59,416 nt of DNA from Hallella mizrahii (GTDB lineage Bacteria > Bacteroidota > Bacteroidia > Bacteroidales > Bacteroidaceae). The DNA lies in assembly GCF_009695775.1 (NCBI RefSeq), contig NZ_VUNG01000023.1, forward strand, positions 1 through 59,416, in the 5' to 3' direction. The position numbers and the translations under genes are program-made. This document shows, piece after piece, positions 26,401-33,171 of this stretch. The notes under the pieces are model-generated. The model searched no databases. It saw nothing but the letters and a program-made list of their open reading frames with translations, and was not told where the DNA came from. How positions within the stretch are numbered: position 1 is the first letter of the stretch; the number at the start of each line of letters is the position of its first letter.

Positions 26401-27610
26401 TCTTATCTCCAACGCGGTAAAATACACGGATCGTGGCCAGATCACCATTGCGGTCAGCAGTGAGGATGGCGATGGTCAGTGTAGGGCCGTGCTGACCGTA
26501 TCGGATACCGGTCGTGGCATCTCGTCGGAAGTCTTGCCTCACATCTTTGACCGCTTCTATCAAGAGCAAGGACCGCATCAGGCATCAGGTACGGGCATAG
26601 GACTGGCACTGGTGAAAAACCTCGTCGGCCTGCACCACGGCACGATTACCGTAGAGAGTAAACCGGGAAAAGGAAGTGTGTTTAGAGTCGTCATCTGTGG
26701 GGAAGACTCAGAAAAGTTAGCCTCAAACACGTTGCTAAAAGAAAATGGAGGGTCTACCGCCATAATAACCCCGCATACTTCCGAAGGCTCCGGGCAAGCA
26801 GTTCTCCCCCTCTCGGGGGGAGCTAGAGAGAGGCTTCTCCTCCTTGTTGTCGAAGACGACCAAGACATCAGAGAGTTCATCGCTTCGGTATTTACCGGAT
26901 TGTTTGACGTTAGACAGGCCAAAGACGGTGAAGAGGGATGGAAGGTAGCACAGGAGACAACGCCCGACATCATCATCAGCGACATCATGATGCCCAGGAT
27001 GGACGGCAACGAGCTGTGCCGGAAAATCAAAAACGATGTACGCACCTCCCACATCCCCGTCATTCTGTTGACGGCAAAAGACACCGATGCCGACAAGACC
27101 GTGGGCTACAACGCCGGGGCAGACTCGTATCTCACCAAGCCTTTCACGGCCGGACTGCTCCGCGCACGCGTCGACAATCTGCTCCGACAACGGCAACAGC
27201 TCAACGACACCATCGCCCACTCTGAGCCAGACTTCAGCTTGAAGCGCAAGCAACTGCAAGCCTCGTTGCAGGATATCGACCGGCAGTTCTTCCAACAGCT
27301 CGACCATCTCATCGAGGAGCGCATCTCGGGAGATGTCGACGTGAGTTATCTGGCTGAGGAACTGCACGTCAGTGTCAGCACTCTCTACCGCAAGATGAAG
27401 ACGCTCACGGGCATCTCCACCAACGAGTATATCCGCAAATACAAGATGCAATATGCCGAGCACCTGTTGCTCACGGGACGCTACTCGATCAGTGAGGTCA
27501 GTTTCATGGTGGGCATGAGCAGTCCTGCCTATTTCCGCCGCTGCTTCAAAGAAGCCTACGGCATGATCCCTTCGGAATATATCCAAAAGATGAAAGAGGG
27601 AAAGAAATGA
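23480..27610 (+). CDS. hybrid two-component system regulator (HTCS)
   Basis: One-protein sensor and transcription activator of 1376 residues that should switch on the divergent GH30 locus when it binds an oligosaccharide. Signal peptide/first membrane segment (about 1-25), then about fourteen seven-bladed-propeller repeats (for example YLWIATEEGLNRFDG, HLWIGTNHGLDLFD, HIWIATNQGLVCM), a Y_Y_Y domain, a membrane segment (about 803-825), a histidine kinase with His861 in HELRTPLTLILGP, ATPase boxes (DNLISNAVKYTDRG, VSDTGRGIS, GTGIGLALVKNLV), a receiver with Asp1168 in IISDIMMPRMDG, and a C-terminal AraC DNA-binding domain. ATG at 23480 is chosen because it gives a clean signal peptide; a GTG at 23390 would add 30 unlikely residues. 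The kinase-receiver linker contains a GC-rich palindrome (see 26804-26822). Confidence 0.95.
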   Translation: MIKINKHLAWLLLLTCFALLPVPASAAILASSQDYAVKPLGIDMGLSSNYCVAIERDKWGYLWIATEEGLNRFDGSHFYTYYQYLSPGFHGDALGSNALSALLDDTYSPVMWVATQRNGLNAINYADYSIRHYTHQTKDDHSIGSNDLTGLARASDGGLWVCTYWNGVDHFNTHTGQFTHYCRRTLPTLPSDQVWCALDGGHGFLYVGHVYNGLSVIDTHSRRVTNYNHRDDIPSSISGNEVHCLFRDRMGHLWIGTNHGLDLFDPIRQAFLHFQDVPQLKGKIMDIRELGDNRLWIATELQGIVILDISRISDNSPGGSLMPNADALSASMIIGTITEGSSSSQLTGNGIRSLCPDAFGNVWVGLYGSGMDMITQELPAFTHITYSPFPQTGQLTNKNVFGLAIASDGSLWAGTDGSGVNVFNGGGQRIADMPATMGSCVQTIYRDHEGRLWTGSYTDGGKVRETNGTIHAIEGLPAHADVRCYFEDNKQQMWIATTSGLYRTAKATSRVEAYWPVKSYLLRAVYVDDRGYVWLGTFGNGFLICSPSMRILHEMNETNGFPSSDIYHIQNDHRGHIWIATNQGLVCMSSEKRQIQHVYDRRDGMESSYARASMMDADGNLWVSTNKGISCLRHNTRAFINYSWRDNLPKGNFNGGSVCARADGTLFFGSTDGIVSFLPQKVLTQRRPPKVFITGLSLPSANSIGQDSIVCVIGKKQITVDYHHTTFSILFSAQDYALSHTVEYAYQLEGLHSQWALLDDNKVTLHDLPYGHYKLLVRCRLRNQQWSAPTVMELTMQPPFWLSWWAKTLYALMVLAVVIAAIRLYLRKVRLEYLYNSEKREHQLQQKITEERLQFFTNIAHELRTPLTLILGPLDDMARHSDIPQDAKHTLAVVFQSAQRLKALIDKLLEFRKTETANRKLQPQYGNLVDCVRDVCLKYEELNRNPNVVITTMASQPEIMMNFDKDVVTIILDNLISNAVKYTDRGQITIAVSSEDGDGQCRAVLTVSDTGRGISSEVLPHIFDRFYQEQGPHQASGTGIGLALVKNLVGLHHGTITVESKPGKGSVFRVVICGEDSEKLASNTLLKENGGSTAIITPHTSEGSGQAVLPLSGGARERLLLLVVEDDQDIREFIASVFTGLFDVRQAKDGEEGWKVAQETTPDIIISDIMMPRMDGNELCRKIKNDVRTSHIPVILLTAKDTDADKTVGYNAGADSYLTKPFTAGLLRARVDNLLRQRQQLNDTIAHSEPDFSLKRKQLQASLQDIDRQFFQQLDHLIEERISGDVDVSYLAEELHVSVSTLYRKMKTLTGISTNEYIRKYKMQYAEHLLLTGRYSISEVSFMVGMSSPAYFRRCFKEAYGMIPSEYIQKMKEGKK
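26804..26822 (+). repeat. GC-rich palindrome inside the HTCS linker
   Basis: CTCCCCC (26804-26810) and GGGGGAG (26816-26822) form a perfect 7-bp stem with a 5-nt loop, followed by agctagagagagg. It encodes part of VLPLSGGARERLLLL, in frame, between the ATPase and receiver domains (about residues 1108-1115). The surrounding 26740-26840 stretch reads like intergenic repeat sequence rather than coding sequence, suggesting an in-frame insertion. Confidence 0.55.
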
Positions 27611-27712
27611 GGCTGGCGGTCGTAACCGCTCTGGTGTTCTTCTTCCTTGCCTTTATGTCGGGATATAAAATACTTGAATAGTATACGGCTCATGATGGTA
27701 TTGCCAAAACGA

Positions 27713-27755
27713 TTACCCCCGTACTACTCTCCATAGGAGAGGGGTACGGGGGTAA
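27713..27755. terminator. bidirectional terminator-like hairpin between HTCS and ndh
   Basis: Twelve pairs (TTACCCCCGTAC with GTACGGGGGTAA), a 2x2 internal loop, then six more (CTCTCC with GGAGAG) around a 3-nt loop. It sits between two genes that converge. No strong T-run follows on either side. Confidence 0.65.
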
Positions 27756-27776
27756 AACATTATTTGGAGAGCGGCT

Positions 27777-29126
27777 TTATTCTTCCTGCATGAGATCCTC
27801 ACCGAGGTGAGTAGTCTGCTCACGCTTGATGCGCTCGCGGATCATCTTCGGTTTGGTGGCATAGACGATCGTACGGATTGAGACGTTGTAGCTGAAGTAT
27901 TGCCATGCCCAGCTGAGCATCACCATCAGTTTGTTGCGCACGCCTAAGATCGAGCGGAGATGCACGATAAGCCACAGCATCCAGGCCATGAATCCCTGTG
28001 TGCGTACTTTGCCCAGGTCGGCGACAGCCTTGTTGCGGCCGACAGTGGCCATCGAGCCGAGGTCGTTGTAGTGGAAGGGTTTGAGGTCAGCATTGCCTTG
28101 TGAGAGTTTTTTCAGGTTTTCGGCAAGCTGGGTAGCCTGCTGGATAGCCACCTGTGCCAATTGCGGATGGCCTTTGGGATAGGCGGGGTCAGCAGTCATC
28201 AGGCACTGGTCGCCGATGGCAAAGATGTTGTCATAGCCTGGCACGCGGTTGCAACCGTCAACAAGAATGCGGAAGCCACGTCCCAGCTTGTCGCCCTCGA
28301 TGCCCGTGATTGGCTGGGCACGGATGCCGGACACCCAGAGGAAGGTACGCGTGGCGATCGATGTGCCGTCCTTGATGATGATGTGATAGTCGCGATAGTC
28401 TGTTACCATCTTGCCAAACTGCACGTCGACGCCCATTTCCCTTAAATATTTGAGTGCCTTCTCTGATGCTTCCTGCGACATGCCTGCCAAGAGGCGGTCA
28501 CCGGCTTCAAGCAGATAGATGTGCATGTGCGACGCGTCCATGTCGGGATAGTCGTAGGGGATGACGTAGCGTTTCATCTCCGAGATCGCACCCGCAATCT
28601 CCACGCCCGTAGCACCACCGCCCACGATGACGACGTTGAGCAGTTCCTGACGCTCTTCTTCCGTGGCGCAGGTCAGCGCACGCTCCAAGTTTGAGAGCAG
28701 CGCGTTGCGCAGACCCATGGCCTCGGACAGTGTGCGCATGGGGATGGCCCACTCTTCCACGTTCTTGTTGCCAAAGAAGTTGGTCGTAGCACCGGCCGCG
28801 AAGACAAGGTAGTCGTAGTCGATCTTGCCGATGGATGTCTGTAAAATCTTCTTGTCGGGGAACACAGCACGTGCCTCTGCCATGCGGAAATAGAAGTTCT
28901 TACGCTTGCGGAAGATCTGTCGGAAGGGGAAGGAGATGGAACTGGGGGCGAGTCCGGCAGAAGCCACCTGATAGATCAGTGGGGGAAACTGATGGTAGTT
29001 GTTCTTGTCGATGAGCACCACTTGCAGGTTGCTGTCTTTTAACTGGTTGGCAAGCCGCAAGCCTCCTAAGCCACCACCGACGATGACCACACGCTTCTGA
29101 TCGGTTCTGTTGATATTGACACTCAT
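27777..29126 (-). CDS. ndh: type II NADH dehydrogenase (NDH-2)
   Basis: Membrane-bound flavoprotein that oxidises NADH and reduces quinone without pumping ions. 449 residues. The FAD site is at the N terminus (VVIVGGGLGGLRLANQL, about 13-30). The NAD site is near 165-185 (VVIVGGGATGVEIAGA). FAIGDQCL near 304-311 is the second FAD contact. The C-terminal region (about 375-430: WMLWLIVHLRSILGVRNK, LSWAWQYFSY) is the amphipathic membrane-anchoring part. It stands alone, with its own promoter, and converges on the HTCS gene. Length and motif order are normal. Confidence 0.93.
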   Translation of the reverse strand: MSVNINRTDQKRVVIVGGGLGGLRLANQLKDSNLQVVLIDKNNYHQFPPLIYQVASAGLAPSSISFPFRQIFRKRKNFYFRMAEARAVFPDKKILQTSIGKIDYDYLVFAAGATTNFFGNKNVEEWAIPMRTLSEAMGLRNALLSNLERALTCATEEERQELLNVVIVGGGATGVEIAGAISEMKRYVIPYDYPDMDASHMHIYLLEAGDRLLAGMSQEASEKALKYLREMGVDVQFGKMVTDYRDYHIIIKDGTSIATRTFLWVSGIRAQPITGIEGDKLGRGFRILVDGCNRVPGYDNIFAIGDQCLMTADPAYPKGHPQLAQVAIQQATQLAENLKKLSQGNADLKPFHYNDLGSMATVGRNKAVADLGKVRTQGFMAWMLWLIVHLRSILGVRNKLMVMLSWAWQYFSYNVSIRTIVYATKPKMIRERIKREQTTHLGEDLMQEE

Positions 29127-29210
29127 TATTATATATATATGTAGTTAGGATTGAGAATTCTCTTTAAAGCCTTTTTGGCGACATTTCTCGCCCTCTTCTG
29201 ATTGTTGTTA

Positions 29211-29242
29211 CAAAGGTACTGCAAAATTCTCAATCCTGCAAC
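29211..29242 (-). promoter_or_regulatory. candidate ndh promoter
   Basis: The minus strand reads TACCTTTG (complement of 29211-29218) with GTTG 20 nt upstream (29239-29242), a near match to TTTG-N19/20-TAnnTTTG. It lies about 85 nt before the ndh start at 29126. Confidence 0.55.
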
Positions 29243-29405
29243 TTCATCACTACTCTTTTGCTCTCGCATGTGGACTTATATGATTTAAAACAATGACGCG
29301 TTTTGATTTTTCCCGACAAAAGTTTGTCGTGGTGAGGTCACAATTTAGAGATGAAGAAATGAGGCTTTTGATTTCACAAAATCATTTTTGCTTGAAAAGA
29401 GCGAG

Positions 29406-29540
29406 AAAAAGGTACTTTGACAAGATGAAAAAGGTACTTTGACGAGAAATTCTCTAGAGAATTTTTCGTCATCACAGTACTTTTATACGGTCAAAAAGCC
29501 GAGATGACAAGCAAAAAAAGGTATTTTGAACAAGAAAAAG
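29406..29540 (+). repeat. 22-bp-period repeat array with a 30-bp palindrome
   Basis: A(5)GGTACTTTGAC occurs at 29406 and 29428, exactly 22 bp apart. Related GTACTTTT at 29477 and GTATTTTG at 29521 continue at 43 and 44 bp. Between them, 29441-29470 is a 30-bp palindrome with one mismatched pair, centred on TCTCTAGAGA. A small palindrome CGACAAA-AG-TTTGTCG lies at 29314-29329. No protein-coding gene is evident anywhere in 29127-30253. Confidence 0.6.
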
Positions 29541-29584
29541 CGGAATATTGAGGGCTTTAGAATGTATGATTTGGTTAGTTATGG

Positions 29585-29712
29585 ACGTAATCTACTGTGT
29601 ATCAAACAATTGGCAAAAATGCTCTAAAATGGCGATATTTAGAGCCAAGGACGCCCTCGGTTTTGATTTTTCGATTCTCAGAGGCCGAAAAATGTCAGTT
29701 TATCGAACATTA
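29585..29712 (+). repeat. interspersed repeat, copy A (inverted copy at 56717-56848)
   Basis: About 128 bp that align, in reverse orientation, with 56717-56848 at roughly three quarters identity by eye. A 27-bp stretch is identical (29661-29687 against the complement of 56746-56772). Both copies continue with TGTCAGTTTAT-GAACA. Neither copy has a convincing coding sequence. Confidence 0.7.
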
Positions 29713-29821
29713 GCTCTTTCCTTCGCTGTAAACGGAAACACCCTGAACAAGGTTGCTCTTCTTCCATGATCAGGGTGTTGTTATAAGATAGTGAAGGTTC
29801 TTACCCACTATTTTGATAATT

Positions 29822-30114
29822 ATTCACCGAATACAGGCCGAAAGGCCGAAAATAAAAAGATAGCGCAGTAAAAGTCTACTTCTAACGAATATACGGCGAA
29901 TGTCAGCAATGTCGGCTCGGGGAGGTTCGTAGGGGCGGGGTTCATCCCCGCCCTAACCCCCTTGGCGGTAATCATTCCATCAACCGTGCCACATGGCTTT
30001 TATATCTTTTGCGGGGTTAGGGCGGGGATAAACCCCGCCCCTACGGTCTCACCGCCTGCTGCGTCGTTAACTGGGTAATGCCACCAAAACGATGTGGATG
30101 CCATCCACCGAAAG
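29822..30114 (+). repeat. GC-rich double-hairpin element, copy 1, with its 5' flank
   Basis: The flank 29822-29890 (starting ATTCACCGAATACAGGCC) matches 58838-58907. The core has two arms, 29929-29960 and 30013-30044. Each arm is itself a hairpin (GGGCGGGG-loop-CCCCGCCC), and the two arms are inverted copies of each other. A conserved tail follows to about 30114 (ending GATGCCATCCACCGAAAG). The remaining 30115-30253 holds only two 7-bp hairpins (TATAACT/AGTTATA and TATCGCC/GGCGATA). Confidence 0.75.
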
Positions 30115-30253
30115 AAATTCGCTTCTATATAACTAAAAATCTCCAGTTATATCAACAACTTGTTATCGCCAAAGGGCGATATGGCAGCTGAATAGTTATT
30201 TGTTTTGTCGGCTACAAATAGCTACGTCCCTCACACAGGCAAGCCTAAAGGAT

Positions 30254-31675
30254 CTACTTCTTGGTGATGGCTTCCATGATGATCTTTGCCAACAGGGTGG
30301 CACCTTTTCGTGTCGGATGGATGCCGTCGCGCTGCATGATGACGTTGATGTCAGAGTCGTCGGTAGGACGGAATGCTGAATGGAGATCGAGAAACTTCAC
30401 TTTCTCTTTGCGTGCCACCTGCTTGATGATGGGCGAGATGTGGTTGACGATGATGCTGTCGTTGATGTCCCATGAGGGTTTGACGGCAGGGATGGGTGAG
30501 CACAGCCAGATCTTCGGATGCGAGGGTAGGGCTTTGAGCGTGTCAGTCATCGCCATCAGGTCGTGCTTGAACTCGGCGTTGTGTACCCAGTTATGAGGCT
30601 TTGTGTCGTTGGTACCGAGTTTCACGATGACGATATCCGGGCGGAAGGCCAGTGCATCCCTCCATGCCTCTTCTCTGACATAGGGCAGATCACCTTTACT
30701 GAGCAGCGTACGGGCAGAGACACCGAAGTTCTTGACGAGATAGCCCTTGCCGAGCATCCGCTGCATTTGTGCGGGATAGCCCTGCTCATCGCTCATGCCG
30801 ATGCCAAAGCCGTCGGTGATGCTGTTGCCGATACATGCCACGCGGATGGCATGGGGCTGTGGACTTGGCAAGGCTTTCAACCAAGCAGTGAGGTCGTCCA
30901 TCATCTGTGGATGGGAAGGGAAAGAAGTGCGGATGCCGAAGCCATGGCCACCATGAGGATAGATCAACAGCGAACAGTTGTTGCCGCAAGCCCTCATGCT
31001 GCTGTAGTAAGCCACGCCGTTCTGTACGGGCGGTACCACCTCGTCGTCGTTGGCCAGCAGGATGATGGCCGGTGGCGTGAGGTGAGCGCGCACCTGCGTC
31101 TCGTTGCTCCACAGCCCTACAAGTGGTTTGCTGTCTTTGTCATGGCCGAGGAAGTTGTCGCGTGAACCTTGGTGTGTGCCGCTCCCCATGGTGATGACAG
31201 GGTAGAACAAGATGCTGAAGTTGGGCCGCACAGCCCAGGGAGCATGTGTGCTCACTGAGGCGGCAAGATGTCCGCCGGCAGAAAATCCCATGATACCGAT
31301 GTCGTAGGGGTTGATCCGCCAGGTGTCGGCCGAGTCGCGCAGCGTTTTCATGGCCTGATAAGCGTCGGAAAGTGGGATGTTGCGGTCGCCATGAGGCATA
31401 CGGTATTTCAGCACGGCAAAGGCAATGCCTTGGTTGTTGAAGTACGGAGCCCAGTCGTGTCCCTCGTTCTGCAAAGAGAGATGGGCGTAGCCGCCGCCCG
31501 GACAGTCGAGGACAGCACGCCCCGTAGGATGCTCTGGAAGATAGACGGTCAGCGTGGAGAGCCCGTCTTGGCTGTTACGGAGTTCGAAATGGCGGGCAGA
31601 CTGAGCGGCTGCCGTCATCACAGCGACCGCGGTGAACAGCAGTGCCGCGATGCGCTGAGAGATATGTTTTTTCAT
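30254..31675 (-). CDS. two-domain esterase: alpha/beta-hydrolase fused to SGNH hydrolase
   Basis: Secreted protein of 473 residues (signal peptide about 1-25, ending TAAAQ) with two complete esterase domains. Residues about 30-270 form an alpha/beta-hydrolase of the acetylxylan-esterase type: oxyanion region DCPGGGY, nucleophile Ser132 in GFSAGG, acid Asp211 in NDDEVVP, His244 in PHGGHGFG. Residues about 275-473 form an SGNH/GDSL domain: Ser285 in IGNSITDG, the GTND block, and the DGIHPT Asp/His pair. Both active sites look intact, so the protein probably removes two kinds of acyl group from plant polysaccharide. It lies 42 bp after the sugar kinase gene and is likely co-transcribed. Confidence 0.88.
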   Translation of the reverse strand: MKKHISQRIAALLFTAVAVMTAAAQSARHFELRNSQDGLSTLTVYLPEHPTGRAVLDCPGGGYAHLSLQNEGHDWAPYFNNQGIAFAVLKYRMPHGDRNIPLSDAYQAMKTLRDSADTWRINPYDIGIMGFSAGGHLAASVSTHAPWAVRPNFSILFYPVITMGSGTHQGSRDNFLGHDKDSKPLVGLWSNETQVRAHLTPPAIILLANDDEVVPPVQNGVAYYSSMRACGNNCSLLIYPHGGHGFGIRTSFPSHPQMMDDLTAWLKALPSPQPHAIRVACIGNSITDGFGIGMSDEQGYPAQMQRMLGKGYLVKNFGVSARTLLSKGDLPYVREEAWRDALAFRPDIVIVKLGTNDTKPHNWVHNAEFKHDLMAMTDTLKALPSHPKIWLCSPIPAVKPSWDINDSIIVNHISPIIKQVARKEKVKFLDLHSAFRPTDDSDINVIMQRDGIHPTRKGATLLAKIIMEAITKK

Positions 31676-31717
31676 GGTGTGAGTTTAGTAATTAAGTATT
31701 TGATACTCTGCTTAGCG

Positions 31718-32617
31718 TTATGGTTTCCATTTGGCGGCTTCCTGCTCAATGAGTCCGTCGATGGGGGCCTGGATGATCTTGCCGACCTTCATACCTTCCT
31801 CCCTCATCACCTCTTCGAGCGGCTGGCGATAGATGAGTGCGATGCTGCCGTTGAAGCCGATGGGCAACTGGTTCCAACCATCGTATTGCTTGACGTTGCG
31901 ACAGAGGAAACGGCGGAAGCCTTCCTTGACAAGCGAGTAGATGGCAGGCTCAGAGAGGTTTTCCTGCAAGAAGGGGACGAAGGAAGCCAGAAATGTGTTG
32001 GGCTTTGGCTGGCGGTAGACGCGGTCGATGATGTCGGCGGCCGTGAGGTGGTATTTGTCGTTGAAGCGTTGGATGATCGTCTGTGGCAGCTGGTTTTTCA
32101 GGATGTCGGCGACGAGCGTCTTACCCAAGACAGCGCCGCTGCCCTCGTCACCGAGGATGAATCCGAGCGCTGGCACGTTCTTTACGATCTTCTTGCCGTC
32201 GTAGGCGCAGGAGTTGCTGCCCGTACCTAAGATGCAGGCGATGCCGGGCTGGTCACCGCAGAGTGCCCTTGCCGCGCCGAGCATGTCGCTGGCCACTTCG
32301 CAGACACCGGTGACATGGAGATGACGGCGCAGGGCACGCTCCACCACGGGAATCTTTTCCGGCGTGCAGCCGGCACCATAGAAGTGGAGGTTGCTGAGCG
32401 TGCAGGCATCGTCTTGCTTTGAGGAAGCCGTGCCGATGCCACAGGCTGATTGCAACTGGGGTAGGAGAGCGGTCTCCACTTCGTTGGCAATTTCGTCCTC
32501 GCTCATTTGGAAAGGATTCATTCCTTTCGTGCGGATACGTGCGGCAACGGTTCCGTCGGTGATAAGCGCCCAATCTGTTTTTGTAGAACCGCTGTCTGCG
32601 AGCAAAGTGTAAGTCAT
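31718..32617 (-). CDS. BadF/BadG-family sugar kinase, N-acetylglucosamine kinase-like
   Basis: Cytoplasmic ATP-dependent kinase of the ASKHA fold, 299 residues. Visible motifs are the phosphate-1 loop at the N terminus (LLADSGSTKTDWALI), a central ACILGTGSNSCAYDG, and LGDEGSGAVLGKTLV, all typical of the BadF/BcrA/GlcNAc-kinase family. In Bacteroidales such single-domain proteins are usually annotated as N-acetylglucosamine kinases; the exact sugar cannot be read. It is the first gene of a leftward pair with the double esterase and has a strong promoter 34 bp upstream. Confidence 0.85.
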   Translation of the reverse strand: MTYTLLADSGSTKTDWALITDGTVAARIRTKGMNPFQMSEDEIANEVETALLPQLQSACGIGTASSKQDDACTLSNLHFYGAGCTPEKIPVVERALRRHLHVTGVCEVASDMLGAARALCGDQPGIACILGTGSNSCAYDGKKIVKNVPALGFILGDEGSGAVLGKTLVADILKNQLPQTIIQRFNDKYHLTAADIIDRVYRQPKPNTFLASFVPFLQENLSEPAIYSLVKEGFRRFLCRNVKQYDGWNQLPIGFNGSIALIYRQPLEEVMREEGMKVGKIIQAPIDGLIEQEAAKWKP

Positions 32618-32633
32618 ATCAAATGGTTGTATT

Positions 32634-32681
32634 ATTAGTTCTTACTAATGCAAAGATACAGATTATTTTTGCAACGGCAAA
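32634..32681 (-). promoter_or_regulatory. promoter and operator-like palindrome of the sugar kinase gene
   Basis: Minus-strand TTTG (complement of 32678-32681), a 19-nt spacer and TATCTTTG (complement of 32651-32658) are an exact match to the Bacteroidetes promoter. A perfect ATTAGT-4 nt-ACTAAT palindrome (32634-32649) covers the expected start of transcription, where a repressor could bind. Confidence 0.75.
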
Positions 32682-32806
32682 GTACTTTCAATATATTATT
32701 CCAGCGTCTCTTCCTTTTTCAGACGTGGAGAAGGGATGAAGATAAAAAGGAGAGATGGGGTGGGCGGAACACCTCGCAGAGTCGCGTGGACGTTTGAAAA
32801 GGGCAT

Positions 32807-32895
32807 AAAAAAAGCGATGACCTTCTCAGGCAACCGCTCTTAATCTTCAATAGGTATTAGTTCCTTCAAGGTAAAAAGATTGTTTTCAGGATAAC
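32807..32895 (-). ncRNA. candidate small RNA, about 88 nt
   Basis: A free-standing transcription unit: an exact promoter at 32900-32930, then about 55 nt of leader, then a terminator hairpin (AGCGGTTGCCT, 4-nt loop, AGGTCATCGCT; arms about 32814-32838) followed by seven T on the minus strand (32807-32813). No open reading frame is visible. CCTTGAAGG near 32865 could form a small 5' hairpin. It lies in the 32618-33171 gap, upstream of the kinase promoter. I do not recognise it as a known family. Confidence 0.6.
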
Positions 32896-32899
32896 GCTG

Positions 32900-32930
32900 C
32901 AAAGATAAGCATTATTTTTATAACAGCAAA
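32900..32930 (-). promoter_or_regulatory. promoter of the candidate small RNA
   Basis: Minus-strand TTTG (complement of 32927-32930), exactly 19 nt, then TATCTTTG (complement of 32900-32907): a perfect Bacteroidetes housekeeping promoter. Transcription should start near 32895. Confidence 0.8.
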
Positions 32931-33074
32931 CTTTTCATCTATATTTTTTAAGAAAACTTTTCCAAATGTTAAATAGTGAGTCGATTGAGCTTGTTTAATG
33001 GGTCAAAATCGGCTGTTCGTTTATAAAAATAAGAAGTTCTTTGATTTTTGAACGATGGCAGCAGACCAACAAAA

Positions 33075-33147
33075 CAAGCCACACGATCCTGTCCGTTTCC
33101 CTTGCTGTTGGGCTTTTAGGGGGTGGGACAGAGGATCGTGTGGCTTG
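33075..33147 (-). terminator. terminator of the uxuA-SDR operon
   Basis: CAAGCCACACGATCC (33075-33089) pairs perfectly with 33133-33147. Five more pairs (TGTCC with GGACA) follow across a 2-nt bulge. On the minus strand the stem is followed by TTTTGTTGG. It lies 25 bp after the SDR stop. Confidence 0.8.
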
Positions 33148-33171
33148 CAGAGCCGTCTAAAAGGTACTTGT

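Noticed and set aside
29548..29769. 73-codon open frame in the 29-30 kb gap
   Set aside because: It overlaps the 130-bp dispersed repeat, has no promoter or family features, and its frame is not kept in the second repeat copy.
31268..32230. 320-codon open frame on the plus strand
   Set aside because: It lies antisense across the esterase and sugar kinase genes, both of which have intact family motifs.
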